64,000 nucleotides of DNA from assembly GCF_000620645.1 (NCBI RefSeq), contig NZ_KK211161.1:306384-370383 (forward strand). The letters are read 5' to 3'. The notes under the pieces were generated by a model. The model was not told where the DNA came from, ran no database searches, and saw nothing but the letters and a program-made list of their open reading frames with translations. The translations under genes and the position numbers were made by a program. Shown piece after piece: positions 16,255-26,120 of the stretch; within the stretch, counting starts at the first letter, position 1; every line of letters starts with the position of its first letter. This DNA is from Nocardioides sp. URHA0032 (GTDB lineage Bacteria > Actinomycetota > Actinomycetes > Propionibacteriales > Nocardioidaceae).

Positions 16255-16430
16255 CCAAGGTCTACGGCGACGAGCTCACGCGCCGGCGCCTCGGTGACAT
16301 CACCACCGAGATCCGGCCGGCCGCCGACACGCCGTACTTCTACGCGGAGGACCACCACCAGCAGTACCTGGCGAAGAACCCGTTCGGGTACCGCTGCCAC
16401 GCCAACACCGGCGTGAAGTTCCCCGCCTGA
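15786..16430 (+). CDS. msrA: peptide-methionine (S)-S-oxide reductase
   Basis: 214 residues. Catalytic cysteine C55 in GLGCFWGAEE; VGYAGGTTPHPTY and the EVHDPTQ segment follow the MsrA pattern. A C-terminal cysteine (YRCHANTGVKFPA) could act in resolving. It repairs methionine-S-sulfoxide in proteins. GTG start preceded by AGAAGGAG at 6-base spacing. The last 20 codons and the terminator recur as a partial copy at 17268-17391. Confidence 0.93.
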   Translation: MFLTRKAQMVAPEQTLPGRDERRFALTDKHLVLGTPLVTDEVPEGYEVALFGLGCFWGAEEIYWQVPGVWSTSVGYAGGTTPHPTYEEVCSGATNHTEAVRIVFDPQQVTYADLVKTFFEVHDPTQGYRQGNDVGTQYRSAIYYTTPEQEQVARELTKVYGDELTRRRLGDITTEIRPAADTPYFYAEDHHQQYLAKNPFGYRCHANTGVKFPA

Positions 16431-16450
16431 CCCCGACGCCTGACCTCGAG

Positions 16451-16484
16451 GACGGGCCCCGTGTCGAACGACGCGGGGCCCGTC
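16451..16484 (+). terminator. terminator hairpin after msrA
   Basis: Perfect 11-base stem (16451-16461 with 16474-16484), GC-rich, 12-base loop, 20 bases after the msrA stop. An almost identical hairpin occurs at 17360-17391. Confidence 0.75.
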
Positions 16485-16617
16485 GTCGTCTCCTACCCGC
16501 CTGTCGGTTCGCGCCTGGAACTTCGAACGCCCGGACAGCGGCGATGTCCCGGCGGGTTGTGCTCGGAGGAATGGTCCATGGCCGCGCAGCGGTCGCCCTC
16601 GCGGTCGCTGCCGCGAC

Positions 16618-17067
16618 TCAGGAAGAAGGCAAGGCGTCGGCGAGGGCCGGCCTGGTCCAGCTCCCGTTCACGAGGCGAAGAATGACCCAGGGCTGGAGCA
16701 GGACGACCGCCGCCAAACCCGCCACGCAAGCGCCGAGCCCCAGCTGGTGGAGGGCCGTGAGGCCGTTCGCGTTCGTCACCTCCTGGATGCCGATGCTGGT
16801 CGTGAAGAACCCGAGCATCAGCGTGCCCAATGCTCCCGCGGCGAGCCGGGCGCCCCGGCGCGACGTCAACTTCGCCGTCACGCCTAGCGGCACCGCCGTG
16901 ATCGAGAAGATGAGCATGATCCCGAGAGTGGCCTCGACACTGAACGCCGGGACCTGCTCGGTGGCCAGAGCCACTCCCCGCATCAGCAACCGGGCCATGC
17001 CGCCGTCGAGAACGCCGGCGACGACCGCCACAACAAGACCGAGACCGATCCGCATGGCCACGGTCAT
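16618..17067 (-). CDS. four-pass membrane protein of unknown function
   Basis: 149 residues with four hydrophobic segments (about 4-24, 45-66, 78-98, 108-130) joined by short loops; polar C terminus. No family recognised. ATG 17067 follows GGGAGG at a 5-base spacing, better than GTG 17073. Codon use is somewhat less G/C-ending than in its neighbours, and the gene lies on the opposite strand between the real and the duplicated 3' ends of msrA, so it may have arrived with a rearrangement. Confidence 0.6.
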   Translation of the reverse strand: MTVAMRIGLGLVVAVVAGVLDGGMARLLMRGVALATEQVPAFSVEATLGIMLIFSITAVPLGVTAKLTSRRGARLAAGALGTLMLGFFTTSIGIQEVTNANGLTALHQLGLGACVAGLAAVVLLQPWVILRLVNGSWTRPALADALPSS

Positions 17068-17267
17068 TGGCACCTCCCTGGAGTCGAGTCACCACCCCAG
17101 AAATCGTCCCACCGGTCGCCCACGTGCGGGAATAGCACCCTCGGGCTGGGTTGCCGACCGCCCCGCCAGGTGCCGCGAACACCCAGCCGTGCCGGGCACC
17201 GATGCGTCCGACCGTCGGCAGATCGCTCCTCGCCCCGGTGCCGTCCGCGGGTTCCACGTGGGGAGCT
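17068..17267. other. intergenic stretch without recognisable gene
   Basis: Holds the ribosome binding site and presumably the promoter of the minus-strand membrane protein gene. I see no residual msrA coding sequence before the duplicated segment begins at about 17268. Confidence 0.4.
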
Positions 17268-17391
17268 ACCAGCAGTACCTCGCGAACCCGTTCGTGTACC
17301 GCTGCCACGCCAACACCGGCGTGAAGTTCCCCGCCTGACCTCAACGCCTGACTTCAACGACGGGCCCCGTGTCGAACGACGCGGGGCCCGT
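17268..17391 (+). pseudogene. duplicated msrA 3' end with terminator
   Basis: Copy of 16357-16483. The last 20 or so codons of msrA recur nearly unchanged, ending in RCHANTGVKFPA and a TGA at 17336-17338, followed by the same spacer and terminator hairpin. Differences: a 3-base deletion and a few substitutions. There is no matching 5' part of msrA in front, so it cannot be functional on its own. Confidence 0.85.
17360..17391 (+). terminator. second copy of the msrA terminator hairpin
   Basis: 10-base perfect stem (17360-17369 with 17382-17391); loop sequence identical to the hairpin at 16451-16484. Confidence 0.7.
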
Positions 17392-17473
17392 TGCGTCGGT
17401 GCGAGTACGGCGAGGCCGACCGTCGAGGCGGCGTGCGCCTGGTCGAGCTTCGGCGACCTCCACCACCTGTCGC

Positions 17474-17495
17474 TGCGCATATATGCTCATGCGCA
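17474..17495. promoter_or_regulatory. palindromic operator candidate upstream of ZIP transporter gene
   Basis: TGCGCAT, 8 bases, ATGCGCA: a perfect 7-base inverted repeat around an AT-rich centre containing ATATATGC. AT-rich DNA is rare here, so the site stands out. It lies about 48 bases before the ZIP start. ArsR/SmtB-type metal sensors bind sites of this general look; which regulator uses it is not known. Confidence 0.5.
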
Positions 17496-17542
17496 AACAC
17501 GTTGGGACGGGCTGGCAGCCCCGGAGCGGAAGGAGCGGGCCC

Positions 17543-18295
17543 GTGCCGATCTGGCTCCAGGCCGGCCTGTGGGGGTTGCTGGCGGGAGGCGCGCTGGTCG
17601 TGGGCGCACTGGTCGCCTGGTTCGTCCGCGTGCCGCGCCCGGTCGTGGCGTCGGTGATGTCCTTCGGCGCGGGCGTGCTCATCTCGGCGCTGGCCTTCGA
17701 CCTCGTGGCGGAGGCCGAGTCGACCGGCGGGCTGACGGCCACCCTGATCGGCTTCCTCGGGGGCGCCTTGGTGTACGTCGTCGCCAACGTCGCGCTCGCC
17801 CGGCACGGCGCGCAGCACCGGAAGCGCTCGGAGGACCAGCAGCCCTCCGAGAGCGAGCAGGCAGGGAGCGGGACCGCGATCGCGATCGGCGCGCTGCTGG
17901 ACGGAGTCCCGGAGTCCATCGTGCTGGGACTCACGCTCCTCACCGGTCAGGGCATCGGGATCCCGGTCCTGGCGGCGGTCTTCATCTCCAACCTCCCCGA
18001 GGGCCTCTCCAGTGCCGCGGGCATGAAGCGGGCCGACCGACGACCGCTCTACGTCTTCGGCGTGTGGGGCGGGATCGCCGTCCTGAGCGGCGCCGCCGGC
18101 GCGCTCGGGGTCCTGCTGCTGGCCGGTGCGTCACCGGCGCTGGTGGCCGTGATCACCGCCGTCGCCGCCGGGGCGATCCTCGCGATGGTCGCGGACACGA
18201 TGATCCCCGAGGCGTTCGAGCAGACGCACCTCTACGCGGGGCTGGTGGCGACCGTCGGGTTCGCGCTGTCCTTCACCCTGGAGCACCTGGGCTGA
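17543..18295 (+). CDS. ZIP-family metal transporter
   Basis: 250 residues, eight predicted membrane segments, with a polar His/Arg-rich loop (ARHGAQHRKRSEDQQ) after helix three. Helix four has GALLDGVPESIVLG and helix five AVFISNLPEGLSSA; the conserved polar and acidic residues there form the metal path in ZIP proteins, though the usual His-Asn pairs are partly replaced (DGVPE, SNLPE). Likely moves Zn2+ or another divalent metal. GTG 17543 is preceded by AAGGAG at 8 bases. A palindromic operator lies upstream. Confidence 0.83.
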   Translation: MPIWLQAGLWGLLAGGALVVGALVAWFVRVPRPVVASVMSFGAGVLISALAFDLVAEAESTGGLTATLIGFLGGALVYVVANVALARHGAQHRKRSEDQQPSESEQAGSGTAIAIGALLDGVPESIVLGLTLLTGQGIGIPVLAAVFISNLPEGLSSAAGMKRADRRPLYVFGVWGGIAVLSGAAGALGVLLLAGASPALVAVITAVAAGAILAMVADTMIPEAFEQTHLYAGLVATVGFALSFTLEHLG

Positions 18296-18367
18296 GGGGC
18301 CGCCGCCCGGCCACGCCCGCCGGAGCACGTGGCGTCCAGGCCTCGACCAGGACGGAGGAATCTCACC

Positions 18368-18651
18368 GTGGCCGACTCCCAGGAGCTGGCAGACGCGTTC
18401 GTCACCGCGAGTCGCGCGCGCTGATCAGCGTCGCCGTGCGCCCGATCCTCGACGCTCCCGTCGATGTCACCGTCGCCCAACGCCGCGTGCTCGTCCTCCT
18501 CGCCGCGCGCGGCGACCTCACCGTCGGAGACATCGCCGAGGGTCTCGGGGTCAACCCCTCCAACGCCACCCGGTACTGCGACAGCCTGCAGCCGCGAAGT
18601 CCTCGGCCCGACGCTGTCGTACCGGGCGCCCCCCGTTCGTGGATAGGTTGA
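18368..18651 (+). pseudogene. frameshifted and truncated MarR-type regulator
   Basis: Starts GTG 18368 with GGAGGA upstream and reads ADSQELADAFVTASR before a stop at 18420. A 2-base shift restores ALISVAVRPILDAPV and a clear MarR winged-helix segment (VTVAQRRVLVLLAARGDLTV, then GLGVNPSNATRYCDSL). The shift falls in the alternating CG run at 18413-18421. Homology also stops right after the recognition helix; the wing and C-terminal helices are missing. Either decayed, or partly a sequencing error in the CG run; the C-terminal loss argues for real decay. Confidence 0.75.
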
Positions 18652-18689
18652 AGCGGGCGCCAGGTCCGCGGCCGAGACGAGGAGCAGAC

Positions 18690-19049
18690 ATGACGGAGTA
18701 CCTCATCTACTTCAACCAGCAGTGGGTCGGCGACCACACCGAGGAGTGGTTCCGGGAGCGGGGTCCGCTCTCCCGGGCGGTGGTCGACGAGATCGAGGCC
18801 GCGGGCCAGCTCGTGTACGCCGGCGGGCTCGAAGAGGAGCTCGACGTGGCCTTCAGCGCCGACGCCACCAGCGGGACGCTGATCCTGACCGACGGGCCGT
18901 TCGTCGAGACCAAGGAGTTCCTCGGTGGCCTGACCATCGTGGACGTGCCGGACCTGGAGACCGCCCGGACGTGGGCCGGCAAGATCGCCGAGGGGTGCGG
19001 CTGGCCCCAGGAGGTCCGCCCGTTCAAGCCGTTCTCCCGCCGGGCCTGA
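18690..19049 (+). CDS. YCII-domain protein
   Basis: 119 residues. The YCII-related fold is recognised by MTEYLIYFNQ at the start, then a helix rich in acidic residues, LILTDGPFVETKEFLGG and a final GWPQEVRPF. Relatives often sit with ECF sigma factors or act as small dimeric enzymes; no sigma gene is adjacent here. ATG with GAGGAG about 8 bases upstream. A TAGGTT hexamer at 18645 could be its -10. Confidence 0.8.
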   Translation: MTEYLIYFNQQWVGDHTEEWFRERGPLSRAVVDEIEAAGQLVYAGGLEEELDVAFSADATSGTLILTDGPFVETKEFLGGLTIVDVPDLETARTWAGKIAEGCGWPQEVRPFKPFSRRA

Positions 19050-19176
19050 GTGGTCGTCGGGGCACGACTTTCACCCGTTCGGGCGCATCGGCCGACGATG
19101 CGACGGGGGTAGCCTCGAAGACAGGTGCCGCCACTGAGACCAGGTGTATGCGCACCGTTCTCGGAAGCGACCTGTC

Positions 19177-19638
19177 ATGGGAGCAACCTTCAGGGCGACG
19201 TACGTCGACCGAACGGCGTTCTTCAGCGTCCAGGGTGAGCTGGATCTCGCGGTCCGCGAGCAGCTGCGGTGGTGGCTGACCGATCTGACGGACATCGGCC
19301 TGGACGCGCTCCTCGTCGACGTCTCCGGCGTCACCTTCGTGGACTGCTCGTGCCTGCGGACCCTCGACGAGGCTCGGCGTCGACTGGAGCGCGGGCACGC
19401 ACGGCTCGAGATCGTGGCGTCGTCCTACAGCTTCGGACTGGTGAGCGGCCTGGCGGGCTACGGATGGCCGGCGCCTCCCGTTCCCGCTCGGTCCGCCGCG
19501 TCCCCGCCGTCACACCGGGCGGTGCAGGATCGCCAGGATCACGTCGAAGGCGTCCGCCGCACTGATCGCGTCGACGTCGAGCGGGTAGCCGGCCGCGGCG
19601 GTCTCGACGGCGAGGCCGCGCACGGCGTCGCCCACTGA
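19177..19638 (+). CDS. STAS-domain protein (anti-sigma factor antagonist type)
   Basis: The first 100 residues form a STAS domain: FFSVQGELDLAVREQL, then LLVDVSGVTFVDCSCLRTL with a phosphorylatable serine at about residue 58, as in SpoIIAA/RsbV proteins. Such proteins switch partner kinases or sigma factors. The frame continues for about 45 low-complexity residues antisense to the convergent gene, so the natural end may be earlier or altered. Alternative start GTG 19144. Opens a cluster of signalling genes. Confidence 0.7.
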   Translation: MGATFRATYVDRTAFFSVQGELDLAVREQLRWWLTDLTDIGLDALLVDVSGVTFVDCSCLRTLDEARRRLERGHARLEIVASSYSFGLVSGLAGYGWPAPPVPARSAASPPSHRAVQDRQDHVEGVRRTDRVDVERVAGRGGLDGEAAHGVAH

Positions 19639-19932
19639 CAGGCCGTGGTCGTCGACGAGCATCACGAACAGGTCCGTGATCGGTACCGGCCCGAGACAGG
19701 GAACCTCATCCTCCACGTCGACCTCCTGGGCCGCGGGCAGCGGGGGGAGCGCGGGCGGGGCGCCGAGGTCCGACAGTGGCGGCCGACGACCTCGGGCAAC
19801 CCGCCGCGAGGCCTGCGACCTGGCGCGCGCAGCCCGGCTCCAGGCCCGCAGGGTGGTTGCGTGCTGGCGGAGCGACTCGCTCCTGAGCGCGATCTGTCCG
19901 CCGGTGCCGCTCGGGATGTCGATGGATGTCAT
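19510..19932 (-). CDS. hypothetical protein downstream of cheR/cheB-like genes
   Basis: 140 residues. A basic N-terminal half (RSESLRQHATTLRAWSRAARARSQ) is followed by a Pro-rich linker and an acidic helical C-terminal domain (DLFVMLVDDHGLSVGDAVRGL...). The helical part faintly recalls an ANTAR domain, but I would not assign it. It overlaps the STAS reading frame at its 3' end by 129 bases. Confidence 0.5.
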   Translation of the reverse strand: MTSIDIPSGTGGQIALRSESLRQHATTLRAWSRAARARSQASRRVARGRRPPLSDLGAPPALPPLPAAQEVDVEDEVPCLGPVPITDLFVMLVDDHGLSVGDAVRGLAVETAAAGYPLDVDAISAADAFDVILAILHRPV

Positions 19933-20010
19933 TGGCGTGCCTCGCTGGGAGTTGGCTGACTGCCCGACCTCCTGGCGGTACCCAGGTGGCGACGGGCCAT
20001 GAGCGCGACG

Positions 20011-20052
20011 ACCGGTCCGGTGACCGGTCCGGTGACTGGTGCGGTGACTGGT

Positions 20053-20058
<6 letters not shown>
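20011..20058. repeat. four 12-base tandem repeats at the end of the CheR gene
   Basis: Units ACCGGTCCGGTG (twice), ACTGGTGCGGTG and ACTGGTCTAGTC. The last unit contains the stop codon of the minus-strand CheR-PAS gene. Confidence 0.8.
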
Positions 20059-21891
<1,833 letters not shown>

Positions 21892-21904
21892 CCTCGGCCT
21901 CCCT

Positions 21905-22936
21905 TCACGCCTCGCGCTCCTCCTCGATCGCCCGACCGACGTCGGCGATCAGCTGACGCACCAGCTCGGCCGCACGCCGTGCGTCGTCGGCGCTCTCCGC
22001 GAAGCGCGCCGCGGTGCGGACCCGGCTGTCCCTCCGGGCCCGCTCGGCGAGGTCGGTGTTCAGCACGGCCTTCTCCTCCAGGCTGCGCAGCGCCATCCAC
22101 AGCGCGCTCTCCATGGCCACGGTCTGCCGCGCCGCCAGGCTCTCGGGCGACCAGGCGTGGCCGACCCGGCACCGGTACCGGTGCAGCACCCCCTCGCTGA
22201 TCTCGAAGAGCGCACCCGCGCAGTCGGGACACCCGAACCCGGACGGAGTGCCCGGCCGCTCGGCGTCGTGCAGCGCATCGGGATCCAGCTCCGCCATCTC
22301 GACCTCCATCTCCAGCGCGACCAGCACGCCCTCGCCCGCCGGCTCCGCCGGCAGCTCCTCGCACCAACGCACCAGCAGCCCCGCCATCGCAGCGACCGGC
22401 GACCGGACCGCGTCCGGCACCGCCCTCGCGGCGGATCGCGGCATGCTGTCGTAGAGGGCCTCGTCGAAGTCCTGGACCACGACCCGGCCGCCCCGCGACG
22501 CCACCGCCAAGGCTCCCGCGGCGCCGTCGTCGAGCGCCCCGGACAGGACGACGCCCACGACCCGGGGGCCGGCTGCGCGGGCAGCCGAGCGGAAGAGGAC
22601 GTCGATCGCGGGGCGGTGTCCGCTCTCCGTGGGGCCACGCGTGAGTGCGACGGTCCCGTCGATCACCACGACATGGTGGTCCGGAGGGGCGACCAGCACC
22701 TCCCCTGCCCGGACCCGATCGCCGTCGGATGCCTGACGGACCCGGAGGGGGGCGACGCGCCGCAGGATCGACGGGAGCGCGCTCGCGGCGTCCGGCGGCA
22801 TGTGCAGGACGATCAGGACGCAGGCAGGGAGGTCCGACGGAAGGGTGGCGACCAGGTCACGCAGCGCCTCCACGCCTCCCGCCGAGGCACCCACGACGAC
22901 GAGTGCGGGCGGGGAGGGCATCCCGGGCGTCGTCAT
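21905..22936 (-). CDS. CheB-type methylesterase without receiver domain
   Basis: 343 residues. Catalytic domain with the triad S18 (GASAGG), H45 (IVLHMPPD) and D137 (SGALDDGAAG). There is no N-terminal receiver, so it is not regulated like classical CheB. The second half has a small CxxC...C...H region (CPDCAGALFEI, YRCRVGHAWSP) and a helical tail. It is read just ahead of the CheR-PAS gene. GAGAGT lies 6 bases before the ATG. Confidence 0.87.
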   Translation of the reverse strand: MTTPGMPSPPALVVVGASAGGVEALRDLVATLPSDLPACVLIVLHMPPDAASALPSILRRVAPLRVRQASDGDRVRAGEVLVAPPDHHVVVIDGTVALTRGPTESGHRPAIDVLFRSAARAAGPRVVGVVLSGALDDGAAGALAVASRGGRVVVQDFDEALYDSMPRSAARAVPDAVRSPVAAMAGLLVRWCEELPAEPAGEGVLVALEMEVEMAELDPDALHDAERPGTPSGFGCPDCAGALFEISEGVLHRYRCRVGHAWSPESLAARQTVAMESALWMALRSLEEKAVLNTDLAERARRDSRVRTAARFAESADDARRAAELVRQLIADVGRAIEEEREA

Positions 22937-22942
22937 GGGAAC

Positions 22943-22948
22943 ACTCTC
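22943..22948 (-). promoter_or_regulatory. possible -10 of leaderless promoter for the cheB-like gene
   Basis: GAGAGT on the minus strand, 6 bases before the ATG at 22936; weak match to TANNNT. Confidence 0.35.
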
Positions 22949-23038
22949 GCGTACCGCCTCGCGCCTGTCACCGACGTGCGCGACAATGGACCGGTACCCG
23001 GGGTGAAGCAGACGCCCCTCACGGGTGCTCGAGCTGGA

Positions 23039-24307
23039 ATGTCCGAGATGGAATCACTCTCCTCATCATCGCCCGACGAGCTGGCCTACCTGCGCGGGCT
23101 CGGGGACCAGCTGCGCCAGCTGGAGTCGCGGCTGGACCGCGCCCGCTCGTCCTCCGATCCGGAGCTCGTCGCCGACCTGGAGACCGCCTACGAGGAGCTC
23201 CGGGTCGCCGACGAGGAGGTGCGTACCCAGCAGGAGACGATCGCCCGCCTGGTGCGGTCGACCCAGGACCTCCGGCTGCGGCAGGAGCAGGCGCTGGCCA
23301 CGCTGCCGGTGCCCATCCTGGTCACCGACATGCACGGCGTCATCCGGTCGGCCAGCGCCGCGGCCGCCCAGCTCGCCGGCGCGCCGTTGGCGCGACTGCT
23401 CGGCAAGCCGGTGTTCGCCCTCATCGCCCTGGACGACCGGCCGGCCCTGCGTCGGCTGGTCTCGGATCTCGGGCGAGGTGGCGCACCGATCCGGTACGCC
23501 GCCACCCTCGTGCCGCGCACGGGCGAGCCGGTCGGCGTCGAGCTGATCGCCTCTGCCCAGGTGCCGGGCGCGGGCACGGAGGAGATCAGCTGGCTGCTCC
23601 TGCAGCCGGGCCCGCGGTCGGACCGGCTCGACGGGTCGTTGACCGGGGCGCTGACCGAGCTGGCCCTGCTGCCCTGGCGGGGCGGGGACCGCGCCCGCGT
23701 GCTGTCCGCCGCGGCGGACATCTGCGCCCGGCTCACCGCGGCCGAGGTCACGATCGCGCTCGGCCCACCGGCCGAGCCCGCTGCCGTCGCGTCCGCGTCG
23801 GCGGTCGCCCAGGAGTGCGACGGCGTCCAGGTGGCCGCCGGCACAGGTCCTGCCGTCACCGCCCACGAGGAGCGGGCAACGGTGACCAGCCCGTCGGTCG
23901 GCGACGACGACCGGTGGCCGGCACTCCATGGTCTGTGGCCGAGCTCCGCGCCGGCGGCCACGGTGACGTCGATCGAGACGGGTGGGAAGGTGCTCGGGAC
24001 GCTCGCGGCCTACGGGCACCCGGAGCCCGGCGTCCCGGTGGAGATGCTCGAGGTGCTTGCCGTCGCCCTCGGGGGCGTGCTGCACGAGGTGGAGCTGGTC
24101 GAGGAAGTGGAACGACTGGAGCTCGACATGCAGCAGGCGTTGAGCTCGCGCGCGGTGATCGACCAGGCGAAGGGCGTGCTGATGGCCGCCCGCGGCATGG
24201 ACGCCGACCAGGCGTGGGCGCACCTGGTCGCGATCAGCAGCTCGGAGCAGCGCAAGGTCCGGGACGTGGCCCGGGACATCGTCGCCCGAGTCACCGGCAC
24301 GTCGTGA
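23039..24307 (+). CDS. PAS-ANTAR signalling protein
   Basis: 422 residues. Coiled N terminus (about 10-85), PAS domain (LATLPVPILVTDMHGVIRSA, about 85-200), a middle domain resembling a degenerate GAF (about 205-340), and a C-terminal ANTAR domain (LSSRAVIDQAKGVLMAARG ... RDVARDIVARV). ANTAR domains bind paired hairpins in nascent RNA to prevent termination. Divergent from the CheB/CheR pair, so it is likely part of the same sensory module. Start uncertain: ATG 23039, ATG 23048 or an upstream GTG. Confidence 0.82.
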   Translation: MSEMESLSSSSPDELAYLRGLGDQLRQLESRLDRARSSSDPELVADLETAYEELRVADEEVRTQQETIARLVRSTQDLRLRQEQALATLPVPILVTDMHGVIRSASAAAAQLAGAPLARLLGKPVFALIALDDRPALRRLVSDLGRGGAPIRYAATLVPRTGEPVGVELIASAQVPGAGTEEISWLLLQPGPRSDRLDGSLTGALTELALLPWRGGDRARVLSAAADICARLTAAEVTIALGPPAEPAAVASASAVAQECDGVQVAAGTGPAVTAHEERATVTSPSVGDDDRWPALHGLWPSSAPAATVTSIETGGKVLGTLAAYGHPEPGVPVEMLEVLAVALGGVLHEVELVEEVERLELDMQQALSSRAVIDQAKGVLMAARGMDADQAWAHLVAISSSEQRKVRDVARDIVARVTGTS

Positions 24308-24315
24308 CCGCCGGG

Positions 24316-24657
24316 TCAGGCCTCATCGGCCTCGGCGGCGGACAGGTTGCGGACCGCGGCCTCGTCGTGCTCGACCGCCTTGGCCCGGTGGAGCTCCGCC
24401 GAGGACGCGTCGCCGAGGTCGTCGGCGCGGGTCGCGGCCCGGCGGTGGAGGAGGGCGGCCTGCCGATGAGCTGCGGCCGCACCTCTGTGCGCGTACGCGG
24501 CGCGCGCCCTGGCGTCCCTGGCGGCCCCCCGCGCGTGCTCCAGGCCGGCGCCGGTGGCGGGGCTGCCGGCCCGCAGCTCGGTGAGCCGCTGGTGGAGCGC
24601 AGCGAGTCGTGGCGAGACCGGGTCGTCCCATCGGTCCTGGGAACCTGCGCTGCCCAT
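24316..24657 (-). CDS. small helical hypothetical protein
   Basis: 113 residues, almost entirely helical and Ala/Arg/His-rich (ARAAYAHRGAAAAHRQAALL), no cysteines, no membrane segment. Convergent with the PAS-ANTAR gene, 8 bases apart. ATG lies 6 bases after TAGGAC. Family not recognised. Confidence 0.6.
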   Translation of the reverse strand: MGSAGSQDRWDDPVSPRLAALHQRLTELRAGSPATGAGLEHARGAARDARARAAYAHRGAAAAHRQAALLHRRAATRADDLGDASSAELHRAKAVEHDEAAVRNLSAAEADEA

Positions 24658-24663
24658 GGGACA

Positions 24664-24669
24664 GTCCTA
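24664..24669 (-). promoter_or_regulatory. -10 hexamer of leaderless promoter
   Basis: TAGGAC on the minus strand, 6 bases before the ATG at 24657. Confidence 0.4.
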
Positions 24670-24740
24670 CACCCGGCCCGGCAGCAGGGCGGCGCCCGGC
24701 CGGTCGCCGGGCCCGACCACGGTCTCCTGGGTCGAGCCGT

Positions 24741-24746
24741 CACAAT
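24741..24746 (+). promoter_or_regulatory. -10 hexamer of leaderless promoter
   Basis: CACAAT, 6 bases before the GTG of the ABC1 kinase gene at 24753. Confidence 0.45.
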
Positions 24747-24752
24747 GGCTTC

Positions 24753-26120
24753 GTGACCGAGGAGCCCCGGAAGGCCCCACCCAGCACCGCCCTGCCCCGC
24801 AAGGCGGCAGCACGGACGGCGAAGCTGGCCGCGCTGCCACTGGGATACGCCGGGCGCAGCGCCCTCGGGCTCGGCAAGCGGATCGGCGGCAAGCCCGCCG
24901 AGGCGGTGCTCTCGGAGATCCAGCAGCGCACCGCCGAGCAGCTGTTCCGCACGCTCGGGGAACTCAAGGGCGGGGCGATGAAGTTCGGCCAGATGCTGTC
25001 CGTGCTGGAGGCGGCGTTCCCGGAGGAGCTGGCCGGGCCGTACCGCGATCAGCTCACCCGGCTCCAGGACGCCGCTCCCCCGATGCCGACCCAGACCGTG
25101 CGCGAGATCCTCGAGCACGACCTCGGGCCGGACTGGAAGGAACGGCTGGTCTGGCTCGACGGCGGTCCCACCGCGGCCGCGTCGATCGGCCAGGTGCACC
25201 AGGGGCACTGGGCGGACGGCCGCGAGGTCGCGGTCAAGGTGCAGTACCCCGGCGCCGGCGAGGCGCTGATGTCGGACCTGCGCCAGCTCTCGCGGCTGGC
25301 GCGCACCGCGGCCCCGCTGGTGCCGGGCGTCGACCTGAAGCCGCTGGTCGCCGAGCTCCAGGCACGGGCGGCCGACGAGCTGGACTACCACCTCGAGGCG
25401 GAGGCGCAGCACACCTTCGCCGAGGCGTTCCGCGACGACCCGGACATCGTCGTGCCCGACGTGGTCGAGGTCGGCGACACCGTGCTGGTCACCGAGTGGC
25501 TCGAGAGCCCCGCGTCGATGGCGAGCGTCATCGCCGACGGCACCCACGAGGAGCGCAACCACTACGGCGAGCTGTTCGTGCGGTTCCTGTTCTCCGGCCC
25601 GGCCCGCACCGGGATGCTGCACGCCGACCCGCACCCCGGCAACTACCGGATCCTGCCCACCCCCGACGGCGCGCCCGGTCGCCTCGGCGTCCTCGACTTC
25701 GGGGCGGTCGCCCGCCTGCCGGAGCGCGGCCTGCCCGAGGCGATGGGCCGGCTGCTGCGCATCGCCGCGGACGAGGACGAGGCCGAGCTGGTCGAGGGGC
25801 TGCGCCGCGAGGGGTTCATCAAGGACCGGATCACGGTCGACCCCGCCCAGGTCCTCGACTACCTCGCGCCGTTCGTCGAGCCGACCAAGGTCGAGCGGTT
25901 CCGGTTCAGCCGGGCCTGGATGCGCACGCAGTTCGCGCGCGTCAACGACCCGCGCAGCCCGGCGTACACGGTCGGCATGAAGCTGAACCTGCCGCCGTCG
26001 TACCTGCTCATCCACCGGACCTGGCTCGCCGGCGTCGGGGTGCTGTGCCAGCTCGAGTGCGAGGCGCCGTTCCGGCAGATCCTCACGGAGTCGCTACCGG
26101 GCTTCGCCGAGCGGAGCTGA
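24753..26120 (+). CDS. ABC1/UbiB-family atypical kinase
   Basis: 455 residues. Family signature GGAMKFGQMLSV (KxGQ motif), a modified glycine loop TAAASIGQVHQG, VAVKVQYPG with the ATP lysine, MLHADPHPGNYRIL catalytic loop and LGVLDFGAVARL metal motif. These kinases/ATPases support quinone biosynthesis or lipid homeostasis in other organisms; the role here is unknown. Its 3' end overlaps the convergent MFS gene by 38 bases. Confidence 0.9.
   Translation: MTEEPRKAPPSTALPRKAAARTAKLAALPLGYAGRSALGLGKRIGGKPAEAVLSEIQQRTAEQLFRTLGELKGGAMKFGQMLSVLEAAFPEELAGPYRDQLTRLQDAAPPMPTQTVREILEHDLGPDWKERLVWLDGGPTAAASIGQVHQGHWADGREVAVKVQYPGAGEALMSDLRQLSRLARTAAPLVPGVDLKPLVAELQARAADELDYHLEAEAQHTFAEAFRDDPDIVVPDVVEVGDTVLVTEWLESPASMASVIADGTHEERNHYGELFVRFLFSGPARTGMLHADPHPGNYRILPTPDGAPGRLGVLDFGAVARLPERGLPEAMGRLLRIAADEDEAELVEGLRREGFIKDRITVDPAQVLDYLAPFVEPTKVERFRFSRAWMRTQFARVNDPRSPAYTVGMKLNLPPSYLLIHRTWLAGVGVLCQLECEAPFRQILTESLPGFAERS

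Noticed and set aside
19510..19932. ANTAR domain in the protein downstream of the CheR gene
   Set aside because: Only a vague helical resemblance; the conserved ANTAR positions seen in the 23039-24307 protein are not present.
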